In this document: positions 35,901-43,900 of the stretch, one piece after another
Numbering within the stretch: the stretch's first letter is position 1
Layout: each line of letters opens with the position of its first letter
DNA from: Tomocerus qinae
Lineage: Eukaryota > Arthropoda > Collembola > Entomobryomorpha > Tomoceridae
Assembly: GCA_020055645.1 (NCBI GenBank)
Contig: CM034548.1
Coordinates: 620,001-684,000, forward strand
Length of the DNA: 64,000 nt
Direction: 5' to 3'
The notes under the pieces: generated by a model
Seen by the model: the letters and a program-made list of their open reading frames with translations, nothing else
Told to the model about the DNA's origin: nothing
Database searches by the model: none
Program-made: the position numbers and the translations under genes

Positions 35901-38900
35901 TAGCTACACAAGTACCCTTTAGCATCAAGCTACGAGCTTCAAATTTTTACTAGATGTTCATCTCATAGTCAGAACCTCTAATGATCATTTTCATAACGAT
36001 CGGTTTTATAGAAATCGTTTTATGATTTTTTGAAATTCAAATGTTAACATGGGAGGGATAGGGAAAAACTCAAATTGCAAAGCCTATCTTCTCCTACAGT
36101 TTTCAACCAATCACAATCAAATTTTTTTTGAAGCTTCTAAGGACCAATACTGAGGTCCTTAAGTAGCGGATTTTTGATATTTTGATTCTACGATTTTAAA
36201 TTAAATTTTGAAAATCCATGTTTAAGGGGCTACAGTGACTACGCACTGTAAGTGCGACCATGGGTCACATAGGTGGCGCATGTTCTCTTTCCCTTCCGCT
36301 ATAGCTACACTTACACCTGCTCCGTTGTTGGGGCTGCGAGAAACGAACAGTTTAGTTTCTATATAAGGGATAATTAAAATAACCTGTTTAATTAAAGTGA
36401 CGGGATAGATTAAAATTAAATAACGAGGAAGATTAAAATAACACGTTTAATTAAAATGACGGGATAGATTAAAACCAAATAACGAAAAAGATTAAAATGG
36501 GTTAATTAAAATAACGGAAAGGTTTAAAATAAAGAGGACGGATCATTTAAAATGACGGATCATTTAAAATGACGGATCATTTAAAATGACGGATCATTTA
36601 AAATGACGAATCATTTAAAATGACGGATCATTTAAAATGACGGATCATTTAAAATGACGAATCATTTAAAATGACGGATCATTTAAAATGACGGATCATT
36701 TAAAATGACGGATCATTTAAAATGACGGATCATTTAAAATGACGGATCATTTAAAATGACGGATCATTTAAAAGGTTAGGTTAGGTTAGGTTAGGTTAGG
36801 TTAGTTGTCTTAGCTTAGGAAACCTCCATATACTACGTAAGGTTAAACCCCCATCACCATATGTAACCCAAGTGCTGACTGTAGCACTTTTGGGTACCTC
36901 CTTGTCTCCTCCTCCCACCAACTGCACACGTAATATATGCACGTTCCTTAAAAACAAAAATTAAAATGTGCATGCCCTTGACCAGGCACGTATCCAGAAA
37001 TTTGGTCAAGGTGGGGACACAACCAAAAATTATGTCAGAACTGGGACATAATTTTTGCAATTTTTGATCTTTTTTGGGAAAATTTTTCTCCTTTCCTCAG
37101 ATTTAGGGGGGCTGCGCCCCTCCTGCCTCCCTACTGGATACGTGCTTGCCCTTGACCACTTCTTGTAAACCACCGAAATGAGTCGTTTCATTTCATATTA
37201 TGACATCAAAAATTATTAGTTAATTAATTATCGATAATAGAAATTTGCATAAATTGGTTATTGATGATTGAATGGAAATATAATTATCGTAAGGAGATAT
37301 TTCGTACTGATTGTAAAATAGTAATAATGTATTCATTAGCAATTCAAAACTTCTAATCCAAATTATATTGACAAACTTATTTAGCATTTTTTAGTAGAGC
37401 TAGCTGGTGTTACTTTTTAATGCCCCTTTATTCCTTTGTGCCAGTTTGCACACCTTTTTTAGAATTAAATAACAGTACTGGGCAAGGACGTATTTAGGGG
37501 TTGCTAGGGTGCTTAAGCACCCCCTAAATTTCCCAAATAAACTAAATATTTTCTCAAAATTTAATAAAAAGTATTTTATGCATAAGAAAATTTTTGTCAC
37601 ATGTTCAAGCAACCCCTAAATTTGGATTTTAGATACGCGATACGCCCTTGGTACTGGGAACCACCGGTTCACTATTTATTCTATAAAAATATTTATTCGT
37701 AAGGTGTACTCATGATATTTGTACGTTTTCCCAAAATCCCGGGAATTTTTTTGATTTTAAATGGGAAGTTTTGGTAAATTTTTTTAGTGTTTGTAAAAAT
37801 GGGGTCTTTTATTATTACCTGTAGTTGATACTACGATCTACAGTTATTATTTTGGTGTAGGTGTAGGAACCCTATTTTGACCAGAAAGTTGAATCTGCAG
37901 GTAATTTTTCTAATCGCCATAGAAAATAAAAGTATATTTAAAATATTATAATATTATGCATAATAACCTAACAGAAATGATTTTTTTGGAATAGTTTTCA
38001 TTTATGTGATGGGTGGTCTGTTGAATTTCTCTTGAGTGCTAGGTTTACCTATTAGCTGGACAAGCAGGGTTCACTAGTGATAAATAATGAAACTCAGGCG
38101 CTGATGAAAGGATTTCAAACATTTGAATTAATTTCGCTGTTTGGTTAAATGAGGTTGAATTTGGTTCACTATTAGGTATATTGATTCGATAAGTATAGTA
38201 TTTTGTTCCCCGTCCGTAGGATGTTGTAGCAATGTAGCAAGCAATTTTTTAAACATTTTAAGCTGTTAATTTTCATCCTTTTTTTAAATACCAAATGCAT
38301 ACTCATGATCTACCGTCCACATTAAGGGATTACCCATTTCCCGTTCGGAGAACGGGCCTTTTACTAGTATAATATATTCCCGAAGTCCTCCAAAACTCAG
38401 CCATACTAAATGAAGTCATCTTTCAAAGTTCTCTCAGTCACCCCGTTCGTTAATAAAGTCCTCCAAAAGTGAATGATAATTAATTCCTCTAGCAGTTCTC
38501 TGTAACCGTAAAAATACAAGACCGGGACTCGTCCCACAAGTGCTAATCCCGTAAAGAGCACTATCGTTTGCCCATCACTGCTGCATACTGTAAGAATAGA
38601 ACTCGGGCTAGAACGGAACGATGCAAAAGTTTGAGCGATACCCTACTTGGCCGGTCCGTCGCAACTACTTAAGCATGTCCTCGTTCTGCCTTTAGTGCTG
38701 CGGCTGTGAATATGTGTGTTTCTGTGGCCTTGGAACTCTGATTCGCAGCACATTACTTAAATAAAGCTTTAGTGCTCTCCCCGCGGGTTATTCGGTTCTA
38801 TTTAGCGGCAACTAAATTATGAACCAAAGTTCATATCAAAAACACATTTACTTCCTTACAATACATACCAATTACAACTGAATGTGTAATGTTATTTCGC

Positions 38901-40137
38901 TATTAATACTTCCACATCGCCCTCCTATACTACAACTCACAAAACAGCAGGGACATGAAATAATGAGTGTTATTTTGTTAAAGGTCGCATTTTGACATCT
39001 GATCTTAAGAAGAGGTTGAGGGACGGGAGGAGCGAGCTATCTGTGGAAACGCTTCTCCTTCTCCTGAAACTGGTCTTGGTGGTGCTGAGTGCCGCACTGC
39101 TCTGTTCCGGACTGGGGATGTTGGCAACAAGGGAAAGAAAACGAAGGACAGGGAAGCCCTCCGAATGGGACAAAGAAGTTGGGCTGTCAGAGAATGTGGA
39201 TAGTGGCCAAGAGGAAGGACTGGTACGACTGGACGACTCCAGATCTACCTCTGTCACCATTATGTCTTTCGACTACGTTTTGTGGAAACAGTGTCGTCTA
39301 CTGAAATTAAAAAATTACTTGCTTCACCCACGACGCCCAGCCCTGGGGATCAAGTCCGCCCCTAATACCCCACAGTCCAGTCTACTCCAAATCCCTCTGC
39401 TAGACCCCAAACGAGGCTCTTCACTATATAAGTCTCCTAGTTACCCTGACAACGATTTGAAGCCCATGAGACGCTGTCCTATCAAAAAGTCCCCTCGGCA
39501 ACCCACCATGAGGGAAGCGAAGGAGGAGAACAAGAAGAGGAGTAGGGGTCAAGAGAAACAAAAGGGTCAAGAGAGGTTGAAAGAGAACGGGGAAAAATCG
39601 TCGGGGCGGTATACTGGGGGCAAGTCCGCACGCCTCAAACTGCAAAAGGAGAACTTCAATTTGAAACAGAAGGTTAACGAGCGGTGGAAGGAGGTGAACG
39701 ACTTGTGCCTCCCCGTCTCCCCTCCGACCGATGACAACCGTCATGAAGGAGGCGAACAGAAACTGGAGCTGGAGAGGAATCGAGCGATGGACTCCAAGTC
39801 CGCACTTTCCTTCACCAGCAGCATGACAGACTTTACGCGCTCCAGTTCTCACCGAACAGGACCCGTCTCTCAGTTGGACTTGGGGGGGAGCATGCAGGAC
39901 TTTGAAATGGAAATGGACTACTACGACTACGACGTTGCTAACGCATCAACCATTCCTGGATCCTATTTGGCTCGCGACCCCATTTTCGTTCTGTGGAGTT
40001 CCGAATTGGATAACAATCCTGACGAAGAGGGGGAGTCGGAAGATAGCACATCATTTGTCCCTGCCATCATGGACCTCAGTCGTTCGGAGAAGACTCTGCG
40101 GCGGTGTGAGGCGAAGGGGAAGGAGAGCAACGACTAG
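17683..40137 (+). CDS. THSD1-like transmembrane protein with TSP1 and CUB-like regions (eight exons, 5' end missing)
   Basis: I joined eight exons: 17683-17936, 26834-27190, 27533-27651, 27729-27898, 31620-31744, 34089-34493, 34583-34871 and 38984-40137. Every junction keeps phase, giving about 956 codons to a TAG stop. The product should be a type I surface protein. It has two N-terminal beta-sandwich-like regions that parallel the THSD1 ectodomain in order and in local motifs. These are followed by a thrombospondin type-1 repeat, a CUB-like region, one membrane helix and a ~340-residue basic, Ser-rich cytoplasmic tail. Vertebrate THSD1 has the same order except for the CUB-like part and acts in endothelial adhesion; the role here is unknown. 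The signal-peptide exon was not found upstream of 17683. Two splice sites are weak (donor gtttct after 17936, acceptor tttaag before 31620). The introns, up to 8.9 kb, are full of transposons. The family assignment is from memory and inference. Confidence 0.75.
18790..19125 (-). pseudogene. GIY-YIG endonuclease domain of a Penelope-like element
   Basis: The - strand frame contains NRNSCYIGETCGNYKTRIKE, the YIG half of a GIY-YIG domain with its catalytic Arg in the 'KTRIKEH' helix. It continues through 'SSAVALHITEF' and 'IKILERE' (catalytic Glu) to a stop at 18790. This is the C-terminal domain of Penelope-like polyproteins. The N-terminal part is truncated at about 19125 and there is no start codon. 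The last ~95 bp lie within the left inverted arm. Confidence 0.72.
19563..19590 (+). ncRNA. Possible hammerhead-ribozyme core (Penelope-type)
   Basis: The sequence CTGAAGA-A-GACAAC-TGAG-GTTGTC-GAAA has the hammerhead core CUGANGA, a perfect 6-bp stem II with a tetraloop, and GAAA. One extra A sits before the stem. The same motif occurs in the opposite orientation in the other arm (18651-18678). Penelope-like elements are known to carry minimal hammerheads in their terminal repeats. Stems I and III were not demonstrated. Confidence 0.4.
19743..20345. repeat. Short TCTA microsatellite and ~20-bp minisatellite
   Basis: A (tatc)n tract lies at about 19773-19791. From 19990 to 20345 about 17 imperfect units like 'aaattcgagcacctccgaat' follow. 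The array ends where a member of the 'sat-transposon' family begins. Confidence 0.75.
20350..21260 (-). mobile_element. Diverged member of the 'gctcgcctga' transposon family
   Basis: It shares the order of parts seen at 61.05-61.9 kb: 'cagtctgtccgt' and 'cacgataa' near one end, then about 20 tandem ~33-bp units around 'ttttgatagtcaatattaat', then 'ttctaccaaaa'-like sequence. The terminal 'agctcgcctga' repeats are not clearly preserved. It borders a minisatellite, as the other copies do. Confidence 0.5.
21912..23258. mobile_element. hAT-like element filled with AGTCACC/AGTCATC repeats
   Basis: The terminal inverted repeats are CAGTGATGCGCATTTG-like (21912; complement ending at 23258). The 8-bp ATCTGAAT flanks both ends (21904-21911, 23259-23266). 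The interior carries about 20 copies of paired words 'atagtcaccca' and 'atagtcatca', including four ~40-bp tandem units at 22140-22330. The middle (22430-22520) contains a foreign 'gcggagctgctttatagaa...gtctgtctgtccgtctg' segment, shared with 35.1 kb. No transposase frame is visible. Confidence 0.8.
23788..24161. mobile_element. MITE with GGGGTGATCCACATATTACG ends, TA target
   Basis: A ~20-bp perfect terminal inverted repeat encloses 374 bp. Each end abuts TA. Next to the ends are C-rich tracts ('accccctcc'). There is no open frame. The bases 23267-23785 before it show nothing recognisable. Confidence 0.75.
24320..24625. repeat. Short element with five 27-bp tandem units
   Basis: Five near-identical units of 'taatattttgtaactaatga' plus 'gcaaggg' occupy about 24390-24520. 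The left side ('aataaatgtttgtatatatg') and right side ('tctagcacac') match the flanks of the dead LINE at 3.65-4.93 kb. This looks like an internally deleted relative of that element. Confidence 0.6.
24826..25106. repeat. Foldback MITE with ~105-bp arms
   Basis: The sequence 'aaacttggatctagtccgag' at about 24835 returns as its complement ending near 25100. The arms stay complementary to about 24950 and 25000. It is transcribed within an intron, so it would form a long hairpin in pre-mRNA. Confidence 0.75.
25225..26830 (-). pseudogene. Dead LINE reverse transcriptase fragment split by a hAT element
   Basis: On the - strand 26825-26140 encodes, with breaks, 'NQNLERINNWCLINY', 'LEKTEYMIFH', 'YTFKYLGIIYD' and 'KLHTIKRLIPLK'. 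These are the segments after the catalytic box of a LINE reverse transcriptase. The expected C-terminal 'AWNKLPRKF' is found at 25319-25230, beyond an 0.8-kb hAT-like insertion. Removing the insertion and one 8-bp duplication places the two parts next to each other. Several stops show it is old. It belongs to the same family as 3725-4576. Confidence 0.72.
25320..26118. mobile_element. hAT-like non-autonomous element (copy 1)
   Basis: The ends are CAGTGTACAAAAT and its complement. The target duplication AGTATTGC (8 bp) is at 25312-25319 and 26119-26126. Just inside both ends are repeated 'taccac' and 'ggtaaaaatg' words, typical of subterminal transposase-binding repeats in hAT elements. A nested foldback (about 25620-25838) has ~55-bp arms containing 'tcgtggatctaaattgaac'. 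A second copy lies inverted at 50031-51099. Confidence 0.85.
26834..27190 (+). CDS. THSD1-like gene, second ectodomain exon
   Basis: A 119-codon phase-0 exon. It starts VRFGCGLVVRGGQYHVRVF, the end of the first domain, and passes through 'VDVTYPTVDFEVPTM' into a second domain with 'LTRTLCRP' and 'LRLSICLSSQDDC'. Cysteines are conserved in spacing with the THSD1 ectodomain as I remember it. The donor gtacaa at 27191 is followed within 12 bp by a foldback MITE (27202). The acceptor tgacag lies just after a dead LINE fragment. Confidence 0.7.
27202..27403. mobile_element. Foldback MITE next to a splice donor
   Basis: A 202-bp hairpin with ~95-bp arms ('cgatatctgtatttcacttg' ... complement), loop around 27300. 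It occupies most of the 342-bp intron between two THSD1-like exons and starts 12 bp from the donor. Confidence 0.75.
27533..27898 (+). CDS. THSD1-like gene, two short ectodomain exons
   Basis: Exon 27533-27651 (acceptor ttgcag, donor gtaaga) and exon 27729-27898 (acceptor atgtag, donor gtcatc) are separated by a 77-bp intron. Together they encode 'GRVTITVGCELWARNLTYRL', a segment with 'SAPIKVEWSSRFSLNVSRG' and then 'LRVTVSSPNCAPP'. The block ending in two cysteines flanking a V-T-V strand matches the second half of the THSD1 ectodomain. The last donor (phase 1) is a choice made because it joins in frame to the TSP1 exon; an earlier donor at 'gtgcct' is possible. Confidence 0.68.
28054..28172. 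mobile_element. Small MITE 'gggcagttaaaagtgacca'
   Basis: About 20-bp imperfect inverted ends enclose ~80 bp. It has no coding content. Confidence 0.55.
28235..28326. mobile_element. Perfect-arm hairpin MITE 'agcgccagccacaccgacgg'
   Basis: Two ~35-bp arms, nearly perfect, with a ~20-bp loop. The arms are GC-rich in an AT-rich intron, suggesting a young insertion. Confidence 0.65.
28985..30770. repeat. Pair of direct repeats and a 21-bp tandem array
   Basis: About 29010-29360 and 30365-30720 are diverged direct copies. Shared words include 'gcagaatacgcagtggatat', 'ggaacaagtaaaaca', 'gaaattaagtcactcc' and 'tacacagacagacaaa'. The sequence 'gtgttacacacaggtgtagg' is also duplicated (28449, 29389). 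Five copies of a 21-bp unit, 'cgttaaataggtggaacgaa' plus 'a', lie at about 30215-30300. The region is intronic and no exon was seen. Confidence 0.6.
31620..31744 (+). CDS. THSD1-like gene, thrombospondin type-1 repeat exon
   Basis: In phase 1 this exon reads GGWGSWSSWSSCSSNCG followed by an R-x-R-x-C stretch and ends ...FCK. With the next exon (GDAIEEVPC) it completes the TSP1 pattern W..W..C..C...R.C....C.G....C. The Trp ladder is the usual site of C-mannosylation. The acceptor is tttaag at 31614-31619, a non-consensus AAG, and the donor is gtaatt. The exon is short and its best frame begins without a Met. Confidence 0.82.
31922..33032. mobile_element. TA-target DNA transposon relic with a transposase tail
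   Basis: Inverted ends CCGTAAATATCGATATA lie next to TA at both sides (31920-31921, 33033-33034). At 32749-32859 the + strand reads a short acidic C-terminus, 'DYDILLPSDNEDMDLDL' through 'SSEDEI' and a stop. Such acidic tails are typical of pogo/Tigger-type transposases. The rest of the enzyme is missing. Inside it are 'aataattccgcgtacg'-like subterminal repeats and, at about 32127, one arm of the 13.2-kb MITE family. Confidence 0.6.
33035..34088. other. Intronic DNA with one dispersed repeat
   Basis: Only the segment at about 33263-33390 is recognised, as a copy of the repeat at 14055-14150. The rest has no exon-like frame with splice sites. Confidence 0.45.
34089..34871 (+). CDS. THSD1-like gene, TSP1 end and CUB-like exons
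   Basis: Exon 34089-34493 finishes the TSP1 repeat, then runs through an acidic, Tyr-rich linker (DGLHYDDYNDLELEREEEL) to a Cys-rich stretch CECGCHLRDL with several NxS/T sites. Exon 34583-34871 begins AREEERHLRVVFMDWNTQC, then has 'VRDGE' and 'GVVVQSNGPTLTI'. That order of W/F-D, C, V-R-D-G and V-x-S-x-G-x-x-L resembles a CUB domain, though it is degenerate. The 89-bp intron between them is spliced in phase 0. The second exon ends in phase 1 at a good donor (gtgagt), matching the acceptor at 38984. Confidence 0.7.
35100..35560. repeat. 'gcggagctgctttatagga' element with internal duplication
   Basis: It starts 'gtagcggagctgctttatag' and a (gtctgtctgtccgtc) tract, then has two ~150-bp direct copies running from about 35255 and 35387 ('catcggacacacc', 'ctgcctgtggtcgtgg', 'aactaaaaattggtgta'). 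A related copy is at 45740-46010 and a fragment at 22430-22500. The type is unknown. Confidence 0.65.
36376..36775. repeat. 17-bp tandem array 'gacggatcatttaaaat'
   Basis: Fourteen copies, nearly identical, at about 36537-36772. They are preceded by looser 'attaaaatgacgggatagat' units from 36390. The array runs directly into the (TTAGG)n tract. Confidence 0.9.
36773..36806. repeat. Interstitial telomere-type (TTAGG)n
   Basis: Six to seven uninterrupted copies of ggtta/ttagg. This is the telomere repeat of most arthropods, but here it lies inside a gene intron. Single doublets also occur at 60755 and 63478. Confidence 0.85.
36983..37148. mobile_element. hAT-type MITE, family 'caagcacgtatccag' (copy 1)
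   Basis: 166 bp, ends 'caggcacgtatccag' and its complement, target duplication CCCTTGAC on both sides. The inside contains a C/G-rich 'ggctgcgcccctcctgcctcc' tract. Confidence 0.8.
37365..38110. repeat. Dispersed repeat, paired with 47825-48350
   Basis: The segment from 'ttttagtagagct' through 'aaaatatttattcgtaag' and 'gatctacagttattattttgg' to 'gggttcactagt' is shared with 47825-48340 in the same orientation, at roughly 75-80% similarity by eye. It is non-coding. The 37483-37650 MITE interrupts this copy only. The interval 38110-38983 shows nothing else. Confidence 0.65.
37483..37650. mobile_element. hAT-type MITE (copy 2), with an empty-site comparison
   Basis: 168 bp flanked by GTACTGGG (37475-37482, 37651-37658). 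The larger repeat in which it sits has another copy at about 47.82-48.35 kb that lacks the MITE and has a single 'gtactgg', which independently confirms the insertion. Confidence 0.85.
38984..40137 (+). CDS. THSD1-like gene, last exon: transmembrane helix and cytoplasmic tail
   Basis: This 1154-bp exon contains 384 codons and the stop TAG at 40135-40137. After a short juxtamembrane piece comes an uninterrupted hydrophobic stretch (LLLLLKLVLVVLSAALLCSG and four more residues) closed by the basic stop-transfer RERKRR. The tail is highly charged: a Lys/Arg/Glu-rich central region (about 39520-39700) and a C-terminal acidic-aromatic patch, MDYYDYDVANASTIPGSYL, which looks like a conserved interaction motif. 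Codon use is noticeably GC-richer than the surrounding introns. A possible poly(A) signal AATAAA lies at 40701. Confidence 0.82.
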
Positions 40138-40961
40138 AGACACCTTTCCTTGTCTCCACCTACCTGGCTAGTGGGGCTACTGATGTTTAGATCATGTCTC
40201 ACGTGAAAAAGACTTTGGCGAGGGATTAATTAGCTATTCACTTATAACTACTCCCCAGCATTCGGTTAATTTCGAAAGATGGTAACCCAGTGCAGAGAGG
40301 AGTTCTTTTTTTAATATGCAAATTGGCATGCATGGTATTTATTATAATTTTGAAAATATGCGTTCCAGCTTGTTGATAGATGGTAAGTAGACTTGTGCGT
40401 TAACATTAGGCGCACACTCATGTCCACGAATTTGTGCAATCTCAGGGTTAGTTGGCAGTTGGGACTGGGACACCCCACACAACTCCCTTCTAAATAGTGC
40501 CTGATTATACTGATTAAGCTATTCGTTTTTGAAAAAACCTCACATTCTCAGACTTAGGAAGGATGCTGCGCCTCTCCGGCCCTTACGTGTCTGATTAAGA
40601 AATACATTCAAGCATACTTACACACAATAACAAAATAGTGTAATTTATAAGTGCTATTTTATAAGTACCAAAATATACGTCACCCTTTGTGCTTTCAGGA
40701 AATAAATACAAATATATCTCAAATTAAATTTGCAACTCTTGATTTTATTTAAATTGCAGAATCTGTCTTTTGTGAAGACTGCATTAGCGAAGTAGCGAAA
40801 TATAATTACTTTGGAAAGATTTCTACCTACCAATCCGTACAGCAAGTCATCAAGATCAGCGATTTGAGTAGTTTGAGGATGTGCAGTAAGATGATTTTTA
40901 CTGTAGGTATGTCAGTTACTTTTCAACTTTTGAAAATAATGAGGCGTTAGACGTCGGCCAC
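40138..40961. other. Shared 3' intergenic region of two convergent genes
   Basis: This holds the 3' UTRs of both genes. AATAAA on the + strand is at 40701-40706. On the - strand a TTATTT (AATAAA complement) is near 40744. If these are used, the transcripts would reach almost to each other or overlap. One - strand exon-like frame lies at about 40820-40910 (see rejected items). Confidence 0.5.
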
Positions 40962-43900
40962 TCATATCCGGTATTCAGGTATATCTAAAGGCACTGGACT
41001 AACGAAAGACTCTGGGAACCGACCTCGCTCGCCATTTTTCTCTCCGAACAGCCAATCGTCGTTTATTCGACCCAATACCGTCACCGTCTCATTCACCTAA
41101 AAATTGTCAATATGACACTATTAGTTTGAACCGACTAAACACAGAGCTTTAGTATGAGTAAAACCAAGTATTCCATGAACAATTAATCTTCCTTTTATTT
41201 ATTAACACAAAACTTTTGCATTGGCTCGTTATCATAAACTCTCAACAACTTTGCTACATGACGTGTCAACCAGTGATGTAAAAGAGACTGACAACTGTGG
41301 CCGTTGAATTCATAAAACGGATTTTGACCACAAATACAGTAACTAAACCAGTTTAATTAAGGTCAGGTATCTATTTCACCCTATGGCATAAATTCACTAT
41401 GTATGTATTGATACGTTCAGATATGTCCTATTTAACGCAACAACATATTCATTGTCACAATGGCTTTGTAAATATACCGGATATAAACAAATGCCATTAC
41501 CTCCAGACTTAATTCTTTCTCCGATTCAGCAACAAACTGATACTGAACTTGACTGTAGAAACGATACTCCTGCCTTGGCTCCTCCTTCTCTTCTCCTGTT
41601 TCATCGAAAATTGAAGTCTCCTGTTGACTTTCAGGTGGCAATGGAACAATTACATTCACATAATTAGCTGGAAAAAGTCCCTCGGCACCTCCACAGCTTC
41701 CATACAGCCAATTATCATCAATTGCTTTGATCAAATAAACTAAGTCTCCAGCCTAAATAAATAAATAGTTAATAAATTAATGATTCATTTTGAAATTCTC
41801 TCTCTCCCATTACATAAGCAGTGGATACATACAGCATGTGATATTATAACATTTCAAATTTTAAACAATGCCCATCATTTCGTCAACAATTAGTTCCTGA
41901 CAGTTTTATACAAATTGCACTCAAATAATATTACCACCACTCTTCCCTCATAACCACATTTACTATACATAAAATTATTTCTTCCTATGTCGCATATGTG
42001 TGAAATGTGAATGTCTCTGTTAATATGCATAATCATTTTGAAATTCAGCAATAGTACTGGGCAAGCACGTATCCAGAGGGGGCCGGGTGGGGGTCGGGCT
42101 TCCCTAAGGTTCCCCAAAAAGACGATTTTTTTGTCAAAAAAGGTTAAAAATCAAAAATGTGTCAGCTTATAGCGAATATGCCATAAATTTACTAATATAT
42201 TTTGGTGTGCCCCCGCCCCCTAGGTCAAATTCCTGGATACGTGCTTGGTACTGAGGGCCTAGTCTTAGATAATGCCAGACTTGATAATTAAAAATAAATT
42301 ACCAATCCATGTATGAACTACACTCTGGGTTAATATTAGCTTATTTCAAAATTAAACCAAAAAAATTACACAGAAATCTTTTGAAATTTATTACAGTACT
42401 GGTGGCCTATCTTATAAAAATAGAAATAAAAGGGACATTCAGCACGTAATACCGTTTGACGAGTGATACACACTGTCCTTGAAAAAATTTACAAACCGGT
42501 AAAATATAGGGCCATTCTTGTACATCCTTTCAAGGATAAAACAAAGCATTTGATGAAAAAGCTAATAACACAGGCACTTTGTGAATTATAATAGTTATAG
42601 ATCAAACAAAATCTGGAAGTGTAGGCCAGTCAGTAAAACGTGTGGATTTGTCCCACGTTCAGGCTGGACTCTCGGACTGGCTGGTTCAACAACAACTACA
42701 CCCAGATTTAGAAGATGGCGGCTCGATGTTTTGTACGGTCATCTAGCCCTGAAACAGTTCTCGTCTGATTTCTAAATGATCTCTCACTATTGAGACTCTC
42801 ACTGATTTCCTTCTCTAATTGGCTCACGTACATACCAATTCGATATCCTTGCCTTCCTATACTATTTATAAATTCCAAATTTGCAAAGTGGGCATGCGCA
42901 TTTTGCTTTCAAGGAACGTGCATAATATTACGTGTACAGTTTATAGGAGAAGGCTATTTTTTGTACAGCCCAAATACTTATAAATAGTCATAAATAGAGA
43001 CAACATAACTGTGTAACTACTTTTTTTAGTGACAACAAATATAATCTGGCTAACACTGATAATTAAGAATAAATGGAGTACCAAAAATAAAACAATGAGT
43101 AATGAGTGTCACACCTGTAGAACCAAATCTCCATCTACTCCTGATGCGTAGTCGTACAAGGTGATGGCATATGACTGTTCCTTGTCACTATTGCTTTCAG
43201 TTGTCTATATAAAAATTAAGGAATTGAATGACAATTATTAAATATCCCAGAGAAGTAAAGCCAAGATATTAATGATTAAAATAATACTACTGCAACTCCG
43301 CATTTTATTGTATTCATCCAATTAATAAAATTCGTTAAGTAAAGTTAGGTTATATGTCAATGTCTGATTATAATTAATTAGATTAATTACGAACTGAAAG
43401 GTAGTGTATCCCATAAAATGAATAATCAACAGTTATTCTACACTCGGCACACGCACACATCCTTAGTGATGAAGAATGAGTATAGAGTCAATAAGTAAAG
43501 ATAGAGTGGAAGGTTACATTCACTCTGTGTTTAAAGCTCATACTCTGAACTCTGACTTGCGACCACTCCAAAACTTATGAGTGACTTAATACCACCTTTC
43601 CTCAAAATCGGTACCACGATATCCTTATCTTAAGACAATCTTATAGTAATATCTTTTTTTGGATTTTTGATGCAAATTCAAGTATCCGTAGTAACCCCGC
43701 CGATTTTGTCTAAAATTTTGCCCTGACGAGATCGTAAGATGGACTTGAGATAAACTTTCCTTGATTTTATGAAAGACGGGACTGAAGACAGTCTTGTGTA
43801 AGACGATGTTGTCACAATGATCGTGGTACCGATTTTCAATAAGATCTCCACTTGTCTTAAGATGATCATAACATAATCTTAAGATGGTCTTATAACGGAG

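Noticed and set aside
40800..40915. - strand exon-like frame with 'QIADLDDLLYGL' near a possible acceptor and donor
   Set aside because: It lies downstream of the SH3 gene's stop codon, its phase does not fit the last SH3 exon, and the second SH3 domain is already complete at 40962. It could be an alternative 3' exon, but nothing else supports it.
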